DNA of 64,000 nt, from the NCBI RefSeq assembly GCF_029076845.1, contig NZ_JARESE010000082.1, positions 40,830 to 104,829 on the forward strand, given 5' to 3'. Origin of the DNA: Novosphingobium album (ex Liu et al. 2023). Its GTDB lineage: Bacteria; Pseudomonadota; Alphaproteobacteria; Sphingomonadales; Sphingomonadaceae. The first letter of the stretch is position 1. Every line of letters starts with the position of its first letter. Below, piece after piece: positions 52,932 through 62,190 of the stretch. Below the pieces are notes generated by a model. That model ran no database searches. It saw only the letters and a program-made list of their open reading frames with translations, and had not been told where the DNA came from. The position numbers and the translations under genes were made by a program.

Positions 52932-53576
52932 ATGGGTGAGAAAGTCGGCAAACGGGAACTGAACCGAGTCAAGCGGTGCGCCGCGATCGTGGAGGTCGCC
53001 AAGGATTCGTTCCTCCAAAAAGGCTATGCGGCCACCAGCATGTCGGCGATCGCGGATGCGGTGGGCGGATCGAAAGCCACGATGTGGGCGCATTTCGGCT
53101 CGAAGGAAGAGCTGTTCAGCGCGGTGGTGGACAGCATGGTGGCGCAGTTCGCGCTGGATATCGAAGACGTACTGACCAGCCAGAGCTTCTCGGTTCCCGC
53201 CCTGCGCCGGTTCTGCCTGCGCTTCGTCGATTGCCTGCTGCGCGAAAGCGCGGCGCGGCTGTTCCGCCTGATCATGGGCGAGGGCGAGCGCTTTCCCGAA
53301 CTGGGCGAAGTGTTCTGGACGCGCGGCCCGGCCAAGATGGTGGGCCACGTTACCGACTTTTACGCCACCCGCTTTCCCGAAGACGAGGCGCGCGCGCTGG
53401 CGCAGATCACCATCACCACGATCGTCGGCTATCGCTCGCAGGCGCTGATGGACCCCTGCCCGCGCCCGCCCGGCGATGCCGAGCGCTTCATCGACAATTT
53501 CATCGCTTTCCTGAAGCTTGATGGCGCCCACGGCGAGGCGCCTGACGATCAGGCCGGACCGTCTCAGCCGGCATAG
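52932..53576 (+). CDS. TetR regulator, divergent from efflux operon
   Basis: 214 residues. Helix-turn-helix at about 15-60 (IVEVAKDSFLQKGYAATSMS, AIADAVGGSKATMWAHFGSK). The C-terminal region resembles AcrR/TetR_C proteins (LIMGEGERFPELGEVFW). The ATG at 52932 is used; the upstream part of the frame is antisense to the outer-membrane gene. Likely represses the pump operon and itself. Its end overlaps the convergent TetR gene by 13 bp. Confidence 0.92.
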   Translation: MGEKVGKRELNRVKRCAAIVEVAKDSFLQKGYAATSMSAIADAVGGSKATMWAHFGSKEELFSAVVDSMVAQFALDIEDVLTSQSFSVPALRRFCLRFVDCLLRESAARLFRLIMGEGERFPELGEVFWTRGPAKMVGHVTDFYATRFPEDEARALAQITITTIVGYRSQALMDPCPRPPGDAERFIDNFIAFLKLDGAHGEAPDDQAGPSQPA

Positions 53577-54157
53577 CGCGCCAGCGCGTCTTCCACCCGC
53601 GCCAGCGCGGCGCCGGCCGGATCGGTCTCGCCCAGCACGCGGAACGTGCCGTTCAGCGTGAAGAAGCAGTGCCCGTGCACCGTGGCAAGCAGCGAGCGGG
53701 CCAGCGCCGGGGCATCGCCTTGGCGGCCCGCCGGCAAGGCCGCCGCGATCTCGCGCACGATCACGCCGGTGATCGCTTCCACTTTCTCGCGGTAGAAATC
53801 AGGCATTGGTTCGCCTTCGGGCAGGCGGAAATCGTAAAGCGCGGTCCAGGCGTTGCGGTGGCCCATGGCGAAATCGAAATAGGCCGATATCGCCGCCGCC
53901 AGCCGCCTGTCAGCCACATCCGCCAGCCGCTGTTCCAGAAACGCCAGCCACAAATCCAGCGTGCGCCCGTTGATCGCCAGCATCAGCTGGTCGTAGGAGC
54001 CGAACACGTTGTAGAGCGTGCCGATCGAATAGCCGATCCGTTTGGCCACCTCGCGCGCGGAAAACCGGGCGAAGCCGACTTGCGCGATCTGCCGGTGCCC
54101 TTCGGCGAGAATCATCTCGCGCAGTTCGGGCCGGGTATGGTCGGAACGGCGGCCCAT
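53564..54157 (-). CDS. TetR family regulator
   Basis: 197 residues with an N-terminal helix-turn-helix (EMILAEGHRQIAQVGFARFS, AREVAKRIGYSIGTLYNVFG) and a TetR_C-type tail with WTALYDFRLPEGEPMPDFYR. Divergent from the LplT-PlsC-acyl ligase gene across about 395 bp that contains tandem 18-bp repeats, so that fusion gene is a plausible target. Confidence 0.9.
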   Translation of the reverse strand: MGRRSDHTRPELREMILAEGHRQIAQVGFARFSAREVAKRIGYSIGTLYNVFGSYDQLMLAINGRTLDLWLAFLEQRLADVADRRLAAAISAYFDFAMGHRNAWTALYDFRLPEGEPMPDFYREKVEAITGVIVREIAAALPAGRQGDAPALARSLLATVHGHCFFTLNGTFRVLGETDPAGAALARVEDALARYAG

Positions 54158-54552
54158 CCCTCAGCCTTCGCGTAACAGACAGCCGGCCAGGCAGCCCCAT
54201 CCGCAGGGCGCCAGCCGCAATTCGCCCGGAAATCCGTTCACGGCCATGTTTTCACCTTCACTCCGCCTTGCCCGAACGCATGTCCGCGCACGCGCCAAAG
54301 CGCAAGCGCGGGGGTTAATTGAACGATGTATAATATACTAATTGATCGTTGTGTAATTTTATGCGAACTCTCGCTGCGCACGGAGAATCGGCGCCGTGGG
54401 CAGGGAGATGGGCGGCACGCTTGCCGCAGGGATCTGGTGAGATTTGCCACACTGGCGCACCTGCGCCTCGCCAACGCCTTCGCAACCGTGCGACTAACGA
54501 CTTTTGAGGATGGGCCGCATAATGCTGACAAAGCCAGTCGGAGGAGAAATTC
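54158..54552. promoter_or_regulatory. Divergent control region with tandem 18-bp repeats
   Basis: No gene seen. AATTGAACGATGTATAAT (54317-54334) and AATTGATCGTTGTGTAAT (54340-54357) are direct repeats, 15 of 18 positions alike, 23 bp start to start. Within them AACGAT (54322-54327) and ATCGTT (54345-54350) also form an inverted pair. The block is the AT-rich part of the region, between a TetR gene and the LplT-Aas fusion. GGAGGAG just before 54553 is that gene's ribosome site. Confidence 0.55.
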
Positions 54553-57500
54553 GTGTCCGCTCATGACATATCGCTGCTGGCGAAAAGGCGTTTCGGGCCG
54601 ATGTTCGTCGTGCAGTTCCTCGGCGCCTTCAACGACAACCTGCTGAAGTTCGCACTGCTGTTCCTGGCGAATTTCGGCCTCTACGCGGCGCAGCCGGACA
54701 AGGCCGAACTGCTCGCGGTGGTGTCCACCGGGCTGTTCATCCTGCCCTATTTCCTGTTCTCGGCGCTCGCCGGCCAGTTGGCCGACCGGATCGACAAGGC
54801 GCGCCTGGTGCGCTGGGTCAAGCTAGCCGAGGTCGTCATCATGACGATCGGGCTGGCCGGCTTCTGGTTCCAGTCGATTCCGATCCTGCTGGCCGCGCTG
54901 TTCCTGATGGGGATGCATTCGACCGTGTTCGGCCCGGTCAAGTATTCGATCCTGCCCCAGCACTTGCACCGGGACGAGATCATGGGCGGCACCGGCCTGA
55001 TCGAAGGCGGCACGTTCCTGGCGATCCTGGGCGGCCAGCTTCTCGCGGGCGTGATCCCGGCCTGGGAAGCCGGGCTGGCGGCGATGGCGATCGCCGTGGC
55101 GGGCTTCGGCTTCAGCCTGCTTGTTCCCGTCGCCCCGCCGACGCGCGGGGGCCATCCGATCGACTACAACGTGTTCAAGGGCACCTGGCACATCCTGCGC
55201 GCGGCCCGGCACGGGCGCGGCGTGTGGCTGGCGATCCTGGGCATAAGCTGGTTCTTCACCGCCGGCGCCGTGCTGGTGAGCATGTTCGCCCCGCTGGTGA
55301 GCGGATCGCTGGGCGCGCGGCAGGAAGTGGTCTCGCTGTTCCTGGTGATCTTCTCGGTCACGATCGCCGTCGGCTCGCTGGCGGTGAACCGGCTGCTCAA
55401 GGGTGAGGTCTCGGCGCGCTTCGTGCCGATCAGCGCGCTGGTGCTGGCGCTGGGGCTGATCGACCTGTGGCTTTCCACGCGCGGCTTCGAGATCCGCGCG
55501 GCCGGGGCCAGCGTGCGCGATTTCGTGGCGGCACCGGGAGCATGGCGCATCATGGCGGACCTGGTCGTGATCGCCTTTTCGGGCGGCATGTTCATCGTGC
55601 CGCTTTATGCGATCCTGCAGATTCGCCCCTCGGCCGACGAGCGATCGCAAGTGATCGCGGCGAACAACATCGTCAATGCCGGCGTCACCGTCGTGGTCGT
55701 GCTGGCGATCACCGCGCTGCTCGGGGCGGGGCTGAGCGTGCCCGGCGTGATCGGCCTGCTGGGCTTCCTGACGCTGGTGGTGGCGCTGATCTCGATCTGG
55801 CTGCTGCCCGAAACGCTGTTCAAGGCGGTGATCCGCATCGTCCTCAAGCTGCTTTACCGCGTGGAGGTGACGGGCATCGAACATATGCCCAGGCCCGGCG
55901 AGCGCGCGGTGGTGGTGGTCAATCACCTGAGCTTCCTGGACGGCGTGCTGCTGGGCGCGTTCCTGCCCGGCAAGCCGACTTTCGCGATCAACACGCAGAT
56001 CGCCCGGAGCGTGTGGGTCAAGCCGTTCCTCAAGCTGTTCCACGCCTTCCCGGTCGATCCGACCAATCCGATGGCGGCCAAGGCCATGGTCAAGGCGGTG
56101 CGCGAGGGACGCACGCTGGTGATCTTCCCCGAAGGCCGCATCACCGTGACCGGCGCGCTGATGAAAGTGTTCGACGGGCCCGGCATGGTGGCCGACAAGG
56201 CCGACGCGCCGATCATCCCGGTGCGGCTCGACGGGCCGCAATATTCGCCCTTCTCCAAGATGAAGGGCAAGGTGCGCCAGCGCTGGTTCCCCAAAATCAC
56301 GCTCACCGTGCTGGCGCCGCGCCGCTTTGCCATCGCCAATGCGCATGGGGGCGAGATGAGCGCGCGCGAGCGCCGCGCCATCGCCGGCCGCCGGCTCTAT
56401 GACGAGATGAGCCGGATGATCTTCGACACCTCGCACACCGACCGCACCCTGTTCGAAGCGCTGTGCGAGGCGCGCTATCTCCACGGCGGCAAGGCGCTGG
56501 TGGTGGAAGACGTGAAACGCGAGCCGCTGTCCTATGACCGGCTGATCCTCGCCGCCAGCCTGCTGGGCCAGCGGCTGGCGCAAGGCACGACGCAGGGCGA
56601 GGCCGTGGGCCTGCTGCTGCCCAACGTCAGCGGCGTCGCGGTCGCCTTCTTCGGCCTGCAATCGCAAGGCCGGGTGCCGGCGATGCTGAACTTCACGGTG
56701 GGCCAGGCGAACTTGCGTTCGGCTTGCGTAACGGCGGATATCCGCACCGTCGTCACCGCCCGCGCCTTCGTCGAGCAGGCGAAGCTGGGCGAGGTGATCG
56801 CCGCCCTGGAAGCGGACGGACGCCGCCTGCTCTACCTGGAAGATCTCGCCGCCGGGATCGGCGCGGGCGCGAAGCTGTGGGCCATGCTGACCGGGCGCCG
56901 CGCCGCCGCGCGGCACCGCAAGCTGGGCATCGGCCCGGATGCGCCGGCGGTGATCCTGTTCACCAGCGGTTCCGAAGGCACGCCCAAGGGCGTGGTGCTG
57001 ACGCACCGCAACCTGCTGTCCAACTGCGCGCAGCTTGCCGCGCGGATAGACTTCAACTCGGCCGACATCGTGCTCAATGCCTTGCCGGTGTTCCACAGCT
57101 TCGGCCTGACCGGCGGCACGCTGCTGCCGCTGCTCAACGGCATCCGCACGGTGTTCTATCCCAGCCCGCTGCATTACCGGATCGTCCCCGCGCTCGCCTA
57201 TGACACCAATGCGACGATCCTGTTCGGCACCGACACGTTCCTGGCCGGCTATGCCCGCATGGCCCACGGCTATGATTTCTACAGCCTGCGCTACATCTTC
57301 GCCGGCGCCGAAAAGGTGCGTGACGAGACGCGTCGGACCTATGCGGAGAAGTTCGGCCTGCGCATCCTGGAAGGCTATGGCGCGACCGAGGCCGCGCCGG
57401 TGATCGCGGTGAACACGCCGATGCATTTCCAGGCCGGATCGGTCGGCCGCCTGCTGCCCGCGATCGAGGCGCGCCTGGAAGATGTGCCCGGCATCGCCGA

Positions 57501-57960
57501 AGGCGGGCGGCTCTATATTCGCGGGCCCAACGTCATGGCCGGCTACCTGCTCGCCAGCGCGCCCGGCAAGCTCCAGCCGCCCGACGATGGCTGGCACGAT
57601 ACCGGCGATATCGTCACCATCGACCAGGCGGGCTTCGTCACCATTCGCGGCCGGGCCAAGCGCTTCGCCAAGATCGGCGGCGAGATGGTCTCTCTGCCCG
57701 CGGTGGAAGGCTATGCGGCGAAAGTCTGGCCCGGCGCCGAGCACGCCGTCGTCACGCGGCCGGACGCGAAAAAGGGCGAACAGCTCGTCCTGTTCACCAC
57801 CGCGAAGGATGCCGATCCCCGGGCCCTGCTCGAATGGGGCCGTGCCAACGGCGTGACCGAACTGATGCTCCCGCGCGACATCCGCCCGCTCGATGCGCTG
57901 CCGGTGCTGGGCACCGGCAAGCTGGACTACGTGACGATGGGCGAGATGGCGAAGAGGTGA
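54553..57960 (+). CDS. LplT-PlsC-acyl-ACP/CoA ligase triple fusion (lysophospholipid flippase-acyltransferase, Aas-like)
   Basis: 1135 residues, three modules. (1) About 1-420: MFS flippase like LplT (FGPMFVVQFLGAFNDNLLKF). (2) About 430-620: PlsC acyltransferase with the HX4D motif in VVNHLSFLDG and FPEGRITVTG. (3) About 640-1135: AMP-binding acyl ligase with ILFTSGSEGTPKGVVLTHRN (about 800), EGYGATEAAPVI and a C-terminal LGTGKLDYV. It would import lysophospholipids and re-acylate them. The GTG at 54553 follows a strong GGAGGAG site. Confidence 0.93.
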   Translation: MSAHDISLLAKRRFGPMFVVQFLGAFNDNLLKFALLFLANFGLYAAQPDKAELLAVVSTGLFILPYFLFSALAGQLADRIDKARLVRWVKLAEVVIMTIGLAGFWFQSIPILLAALFLMGMHSTVFGPVKYSILPQHLHRDEIMGGTGLIEGGTFLAILGGQLLAGVIPAWEAGLAAMAIAVAGFGFSLLVPVAPPTRGGHPIDYNVFKGTWHILRAARHGRGVWLAILGISWFFTAGAVLVSMFAPLVSGSLGARQEVVSLFLVIFSVTIAVGSLAVNRLLKGEVSARFVPISALVLALGLIDLWLSTRGFEIRAAGASVRDFVAAPGAWRIMADLVVIAFSGGMFIVPLYAILQIRPSADERSQVIAANNIVNAGVTVVVVLAITALLGAGLSVPGVIGLLGFLTLVVALISIWLLPETLFKAVIRIVLKLLYRVEVTGIEHMPRPGERAVVVVNHLSFLDGVLLGAFLPGKPTFAINTQIARSVWVKPFLKLFHAFPVDPTNPMAAKAMVKAVREGRTLVIFPEGRITVTGALMKVFDGPGMVADKADAPIIPVRLDGPQYSPFSKMKGKVRQRWFPKITLTVLAPRRFAIANAHGGEMSARERRAIAGRRLYDEMSRMIFDTSHTDRTLFEALCEARYLHGGKALVVEDVKREPLSYDRLILAASLLGQRLAQGTTQGEAVGLLLPNVSGVAVAFFGLQSQGRVPAMLNFTVGQANLRSACVTADIRTVVTARAFVEQAKLGEVIAALEADGRRLLYLEDLAAGIGAGAKLWAMLTGRRAAARHRKLGIGPDAPAVILFTSGSEGTPKGVVLTHRNLLSNCAQLAARIDFNSADIVLNALPVFHSFGLTGGTLLPLLNGIRTVFYPSPLHYRIVPALAYDTNATILFGTDTFLAGYARMAHGYDFYSLRYIFAGAEKVRDETRRTYAEKFGLRILEGYGATEAAPVIAVNTPMHFQAGSVGRLLPAIEARLEDVPGIAEGGRLYIRGPNVMAGYLLASAPGKLQPPDDGWHDTGDIVTIDQAGFVTIRGRAKRFAKIGGEMVSLPAVEGYAAKVWPGAEHAVVTRPDAKKGEQLVLFTTAKDADPRALLEWGRANGVTELMLPRDIRPLDALPVLGTGKLDYVTMGEMAKR

Positions 57961-57965
57961 CGCTT

Positions 57966-58095
57966 GTCGCCCACTCTCTCGCCTTCAGGGGAGAGATACG
58001 CAGGCTTGCGAGCATGGCTCGCTGGCCGAAGTTGAGAGGGCGTGTGCCGATACGCCCCCCTCTCCCAACCCTCTCCCCCGAAGGGGAGAAGGCTA
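57966..58095. repeat. CTCTCCC-type intergenic inverted repeats
   Basis: Two imperfect hairpins follow the fusion gene. GTTGAGAGGGCGT (58031-58043) faces ACGCCCCCCTCTCCCAAC (58052-58069). TCTCCCC (58072-58078) faces GGGGAGA (58083-58089). A related CTCTC/GAGAG pair lies near 57975-57995. Likely REP-like or terminator DNA. Confidence 0.5.
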
Positions 58096-58161
58096 TCTGC
58101 TTTCCCATTTGCTGATCCCGGCCGATTGCCCCGGCCCGCGCATCCGGGTTAAGCCGGCACC

Positions 58162-58653
58162 ATGGCCCTTCCCCCCATCCTCGTCGTCACCACCGGCGGC
58201 ACGATCGACAAGCAGTATTTCGATGCGCTCAGCGAGTACCAGATCGCCGAGAGCGTGATTGGCCGCCTGCTCAAGATCGCGCGCGTAACGCATCCGTTCC
58301 GGGTGATCGAACTGATGCGCAAGGACAGCCTGGAATTGACCGACGCGGATCGCGCGCTGATCGCCGCCACCATCGCCGATGCCCCGGAAACGCATGTCGT
58401 CATCACCCACGGCACCGATACGATGACGCAGACCGCGCGGGCGCTCGGTCATCTCACCGGCAAGACGATCGTGCTGGCCGGCGCGCTTGCCCCGGCGCGG
58501 TTCAGCGAGAGCGATGCCTCGTTCAATCTGGGCATGGCTTTCGCCTGCTGCCAGTCGGCGCCGCCGGGCGTGTGGATCACGATGAACGGATCGGTGTTCA
58601 ATGGCCTGACGGCGCGCAAGGACCGCGCGGCGGGCACTTTTGTCGAAAGCTGA
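58162..58653 (+). CDS. Single-domain asparaginase-family protein
   Basis: 163 residues, matching only the N-terminal domain of L-asparaginases: VVTTGGTIDKQYFD (catalytic Thr) and VVITHGTDTMTQTARAL (second Thr, Asp). Full enzymes are about 330 residues with a second domain that completes the active site, so this protein is either a stand-alone short subfamily member or a truncated gene. The frame closes cleanly (AGTFVES) and codon use is normal, so a short subfamily is more likely. Confidence 0.82.
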   Translation: MALPPILVVTTGGTIDKQYFDALSEYQIAESVIGRLLKIARVTHPFRVIELMRKDSLELTDADRALIAATIADAPETHVVITHGTDTMTQTARALGHLTGKTIVLAGALAPARFSESDASFNLGMAFACCQSAPPGVWITMNGSVFNGLTARKDRAAGTFVES

Positions 58654-58694
58654 AGACGTCGAAAGTCGGGAGCGCCGAAAGTTAGGGCGGGCGC

Positions 58695-58901
58695 TCAGTA
58701 ACCGCGCACGGCCGAAGCGCCGACCGGGCCATGCATACCTTCGAATTGCTGGCGACTCGGAAGCTGCTCAAACGGGGGACGGAAGTGCAGGAGTTCGTAG
58801 AACGACCGCTCCAGGTAAGGGGCGGCGTCTCCCGCGCTCATATCGACTCGCGCGCATTCGCCGATTCCGGGAAGCTCGGTACGAAACAAACCTTTACGCA
58901 T
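58695..58901 (-). CDS. Small hypothetical protein
   Basis: Not recognised. 68 residues (MRKGLFRTELPGIGECARVD ... FEGMHGPVGASAVRGY). GAGAG lies about 4 bases before the ATG, and codon choice looks coding. It sits in an otherwise empty 360-bp gap between the asparaginase gene and the chemoreceptor gene, and has no partner. Real but uncharacterised is the best reading. Confidence 0.55.
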   Translation of the reverse strand: MRKGLFRTELPGIGECARVDMSAGDAAPYLERSFYELLHFRPPFEQLPSRQQFEGMHGPVGASAVRGY

Positions 58902-59014
58902 GATACTCTCGCCGCGACCGGATATCGCTTAGGGGGATTGACGCGGTTGTGTCAATTCCGCTTCGGATGCGGCGGCGATATCAAAGGCTTGGCAAGGTGT
59001 CGGGAAACGCGCGC

Positions 59015-60763
59015 TCAGGCGGCGCGCGCGGCGAACCAGCCGGTGTCGGCCCCGGCGTGCGAACGGGCGTCGTCCAGCTCGAAGCGGCTAACTTCGTTCA
59101 TCAGCGCGTCGGCATTGGCCGAAAGGCTGGCGCAGGCGGCGGTCGCTTCCTCGGCCATGGCCGCGTTCTGCTGGGTCATGTGCTCCATGCTGCCCATCGA
59201 CTCGTTGATCCGCACCACGCTGTTGGCCTGCTGCTCGGCCGATCCGGCGATCGTGCCGATCAGCGTGCTCATCTCGGACACGCGGCCGCTGATGCGCTGC
59301 AGCGCGGCACCGGCCTCGCCCACCAGGGCCGCGCCGTTCTTGACTTGCGCGGCCGAGGCCATGACCTGCGCCTTGACCTGCCCCGCCGCATCGGCCGACC
59401 GCAGCGCCAGCGCGCGCACTTCCTCGGCGACCACGGCAAAGCCCTTGCCCGCGTCCCCCGCCCGCGCGGCTTCGACCCCGGCGTTCAGCGCCAGCAGGTT
59501 GGTCTGGAAAGCGATCCCGTCGATCACCGCGACGATCTCGCACACGTCGGCCGAAGCCCGTTCGATCTGGCCCATCGCCGCGATCGCGCGCTGCACGATC
59601 TCACCCGATTGCTGCGCATCGGTGTTGGTCTCGGTCACGACATCGCTGGCGTGGGACGCGTTCGACGCGGTCTCGCGCACGGCCTGCGTCACCGCAGAGA
59701 GCGCATTGACGGTCTCTTCCAGCGAAGCGGCCTGCTGTTCGGTGCGGCGCGCCAGATCGAGCGAGGCATCGCGGATGCCCGCCGCGCCCGAGGCGATCGC
59801 ATCGGAATTGCTGCGCACCGCGCCCATCGCCTCGGCCAGACCGTCGAGCGCGTCGTTCAGATTGTCGCGCAACTCGCCATAGCCTTCGGGCATTGCATCC
59901 ACGCGGCCGCACAAGTTGCCGTCCTTGAGCTGGCGCAAGTGCTCGCCGATGCGGTCGATGGCTTCCGCCTGGTTGTGTTCGGCCTCACGCTTGCTGATCG
60001 CGGCTTGCCGGAACACTTCCAGCGCTTGCGACATCCGGCCGATCTCGTCGCTGTGATCGAGGCCGGGAATGCTCGAATCGGTATCCCCTTCGGCCAGCGA
60101 GCGCATCCGTTCGGTCAGCGTCTCGATCGGCACGACGATGGAGCGGCCAAGCTGCCGGCTGCCCAGCAGCACGCCGCCGGCGATCGCCAGGGTGAGCACG
60201 GCCAGGATCAGCGCCTGCTGCAGCACGGCCCGGTCGATATCATCGACATAGACGCCGGTGCCGATCATCCAGCCCCAGGGCGCGAAACCCTTTACATAGC
60301 TGATCTTGGGCATGGCCTTTTCGCCGGTCGGCTTGTCCCAGCGGTAATCGACGAAGCCTTCGCCATGCGACTGGACGACCTTGACCATCTCCAGGAACAT
60401 CGCCTTGCCGGTCGCGTCGGTATTCGTGCTGATATCCTTGCCATCGAGTTCGGGCTTGAGCGGATGCATCAGCATGACCGGGCGCATGTCGTTGACCCAG
60501 AAATAGTCCTGCCCGTTGTACCGCAGCGCCTTGATGGCATCGAGCGCGGCCCGCTGCGCCTGCTCGCGCGTCATGCGGCCGTCTGCTTCCATGGCGTGGA
60601 AATGGTCGAGGATGCCCGAGGCGGTCTCCACATTGCGGCGAGTCGACGCCTCGATATCGCTGTGCATCGTGGTGTTGATCCGCCACAATCCGATCCCGGA
60701 AAGAACCAACATGCCCAGCGCCGCCAACAGCGTGCTGATCCCGATCTTCTTCCTGATGTTCAT
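59015..60763 (-). CDS. Cache-domain methyl-accepting chemotaxis protein
   Basis: 582 residues. Helix 1 (IGISTLLAALGMLVLSGIGL), a periplasmic single Cache domain (about 30-185: YNGQDYFWVNDMRPVMLMHP, FVDYRWDKPTGEKAMPKISY, GWMIGTGVYVDDID), helix 2 (ALILAVLTLAIAGGVLLGS), HAMP, then the signalling hairpin IDGIAFQTNLLALNAGVEAA. It senses small molecules, often organic acids or amino acids. The C-terminus lacks an xWxxF tail. Not in the che operon. Confidence 0.94.
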   Translation of the reverse strand: MNIRKKIGISTLLAALGMLVLSGIGLWRINTTMHSDIEASTRRNVETASGILDHFHAMEADGRMTREQAQRAALDAIKALRYNGQDYFWVNDMRPVMLMHPLKPELDGKDISTNTDATGKAMFLEMVKVVQSHGEGFVDYRWDKPTGEKAMPKISYVKGFAPWGWMIGTGVYVDDIDRAVLQQALILAVLTLAIAGGVLLGSRQLGRSIVVPIETLTERMRSLAEGDTDSSIPGLDHSDEIGRMSQALEVFRQAAISKREAEHNQAEAIDRIGEHLRQLKDGNLCGRVDAMPEGYGELRDNLNDALDGLAEAMGAVRSNSDAIASGAAGIRDASLDLARRTEQQAASLEETVNALSAVTQAVRETASNASHASDVVTETNTDAQQSGEIVQRAIAAMGQIERASADVCEIVAVIDGIAFQTNLLALNAGVEAARAGDAGKGFAVVAEEVRALALRSADAAGQVKAQVMASAAQVKNGAALVGEAGAALQRISGRVSEMSTLIGTIAGSAEQQANSVVRINESMGSMEHMTQQNAAMAEEATAACASLSANADALMNEVSRFELDDARSHAGADTGWFAARAA

Positions 60764-61361
60764 CGCATTTCCGAACGTTGCTTTCGAACGCCGGATCTAT
60801 CCAATGCGGATTAATGAATGGTCAAATCCGCAGTAAGCACAACACCAAATTGTGCCATTTTATATTTCTTTATTCCTATTTATAATTTAGAAAATTGAAA
60901 TTCTACGAATTATATTTATAAATATATGAGGGTTGAATATTTAATCTCGTTAACAGGCAAGATAATTAGAGAAAAAATTCTTGCGAATTCACGCGAAAGC
61001 CAACTTTTCATCACAGGCCGAATCCGCAGCCTTCGCCCTGAAAACGCGGATTGACCCCGATTGTAATCAGGAAGGTGTTTGACCGGGCGAGACAGGCCAG
61101 CGATTTCGTGCCGGGGCCGCCCCCATCCATGCTACAGGCGCTTCATCGCGAGACTTCGATCCGAGCTTCTCGCGGCTGAGGGATGGAATGCGCCCCCGCT
61201 TGATGCAGGAGCGCACAAGATGCGTCTCGATCAGTTCCCGGGCACGAAACGCTTGCGCTGCAACGCTATTCGCAGTGTGCCAGCGTCCGCGACGTTGCCG
61301 CATGGCAATCCCAGCCCGGCCAGACTTTCGCATCCGCGCAACGACACAAGGACCTTTTGAC
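60764..61361. promoter_or_regulatory. AT-rich intergenic region
   Basis: Nearly 600 bp with no convincing gene. About 60837-61000 is strikingly AT-rich. It contains the 16-bp perfect palindrome TATATTTATAAATATA (60911-60926). It probably carries the chemoreceptor promoter. Frames seen at 61067-61603 (minus) and 61079-61360 (plus) lack ribosome sites or overlap better genes. Confidence 0.4.
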
Positions 61362-61499
61362 ATGGCCAAATCGCAAAAACGCAGCAACCGCGAGGTTCGC
61401 AAACCCAAGGCATCCAAGACCAAGCCCGCCGCTCCCATCGCCCTGGCCGATGCCACGCCGGTGATGGCAGCCATGCGCAAGCCGAAAGACAAGCTCTGA
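61362..61499 (+). CDS. Small basic conserved-type protein
   Basis: 45 residues, very basic: MAKSQKRSNREVRKPKASK followed by an Ala/Pro linker and VMAAMRKPKDKL. AAGGA lies at proper spacing before the ATG. Short proteins with this MAKxQxRSNREVRKPK start are common in alphaproteobacteria, but their role is unknown. RNA or ribosome association is possible from charge alone. Confidence 0.75.
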   Translation: MAKSQKRSNREVRKPKASKTKPAAPIALADATPVMAAMRKPKDKL

Positions 61500-61583
61500 G
61501 GCGATGTCGTCACGCCTCGCCAACGTTCTCGTAAACTGTCGGCCGACACTTGACAGTAAGCATAGTTGCGCTGGATTGACTGC

Positions 61584-61871
61584 ATGGAGATCGAGAGCAT
61601 CAAGTATAAGGCGCTCTGGAACTATTTTGCCAACGGCACGACCAAGGGCCTTATGGAGTTGGAACGGCTGCGCAAGATGCTCGCCTTCGTCAACGACGCT
61701 GGATCAATCGAGGATTTGAAGCCGCCGCCGAATTTCCGGTTTCATCCTCTCACCGGCAACCGCGCCGGAGTTTTCGCGATGACCTCGACGAAAAATTGGC
61801 GAATGACCTTCAAGTTCAACGAAGATGGCGCGATCGTCGATATGGATTTGGAGGACTATCATGGCGCTTAA
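61584..61871 (+). CDS. higB: HigB/RelE-type toxin
   Basis: 95-residue predicted ribosome-dependent mRNA endonuclease. Family features: IKYKALWNYFANGTTKGLME, LKPPPNFRFHPLTGNRAGVF, KNWRMTFKFNEDGAIVDMDL and EDYHGA. Start ATG at 61584 matches the HigB N-terminus. It overlaps the antitoxin gene by 11 bp, the toxin-first order of higBA. Upstream, TTGACA (61550-61555) inside CTGTC-N11-GACAG could be a promoter and operator. Confidence 0.9.
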   Translation: MEIESIKYKALWNYFANGTTKGLMELERLRKMLAFVNDAGSIEDLKPPPNFRFHPLTGNRAGVFAMTSTKNWRMTFKFNEDGAIVDMDLEDYHGA

Positions 61872-62190
61872 GATGCATCATTCGCTCGCGACGCATCCGG
61901 GCGACTGGCTCAAGACGGAGGTTGTTGAGGCTCACGGCCTCAAGGTCGGCGAGGCGGCTGGTCACCTGGGCGTTTCGCGCCAGACCCTCAGCAAGCTGCT
62001 GAACGCCGGCCAGGGGCTCACCGCCGACATGGCCATCCGCGTCGAGAAGGCCTTTGGCATCAGCGCCGATACGCTCATGCGCATGCAGACGACTTTCGAT
62101 ATGGCAAAGGCGCGCGGGCACGAGAAGGAACTGGAGGTCGAGCCATACCGTGCCGCACGTCACGCCGACCCCTTCGCTCGGGTAGCTTGA
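61861..62190 (+). CDS. higA: HigA-type XRE antitoxin
   Basis: 109 residues. KMHHSLATHPGDWLKTEVVE then a helix-turn-helix (LKVGEAAGHLGVSRQTLSKL, LNAGQGLTADMAIRVEKAFG) is the HigA/VapI pattern. It neutralises HigB and autorepresses the operon. The ATG at 61861 lies inside the toxin gene. Confidence 0.92.
   Translation: MALKMHHSLATHPGDWLKTEVVEAHGLKVGEAAGHLGVSRQTLSKLLNAGQGLTADMAIRVEKAFGISADTLMRMQTTFDMAKARGHEKELEVEPYRAARHADPFARVA

Noticed and set aside
54823..57744. 973-codon antisense frame
   Set aside because: Antisense to the LplT-Aas fusion; composition is low-complexity and no motif is visible.
61067..61603. 178-residue minus-strand frame
   Set aside because: Covers the small basic gene and the higB promoter; no ribosome site or family motif.
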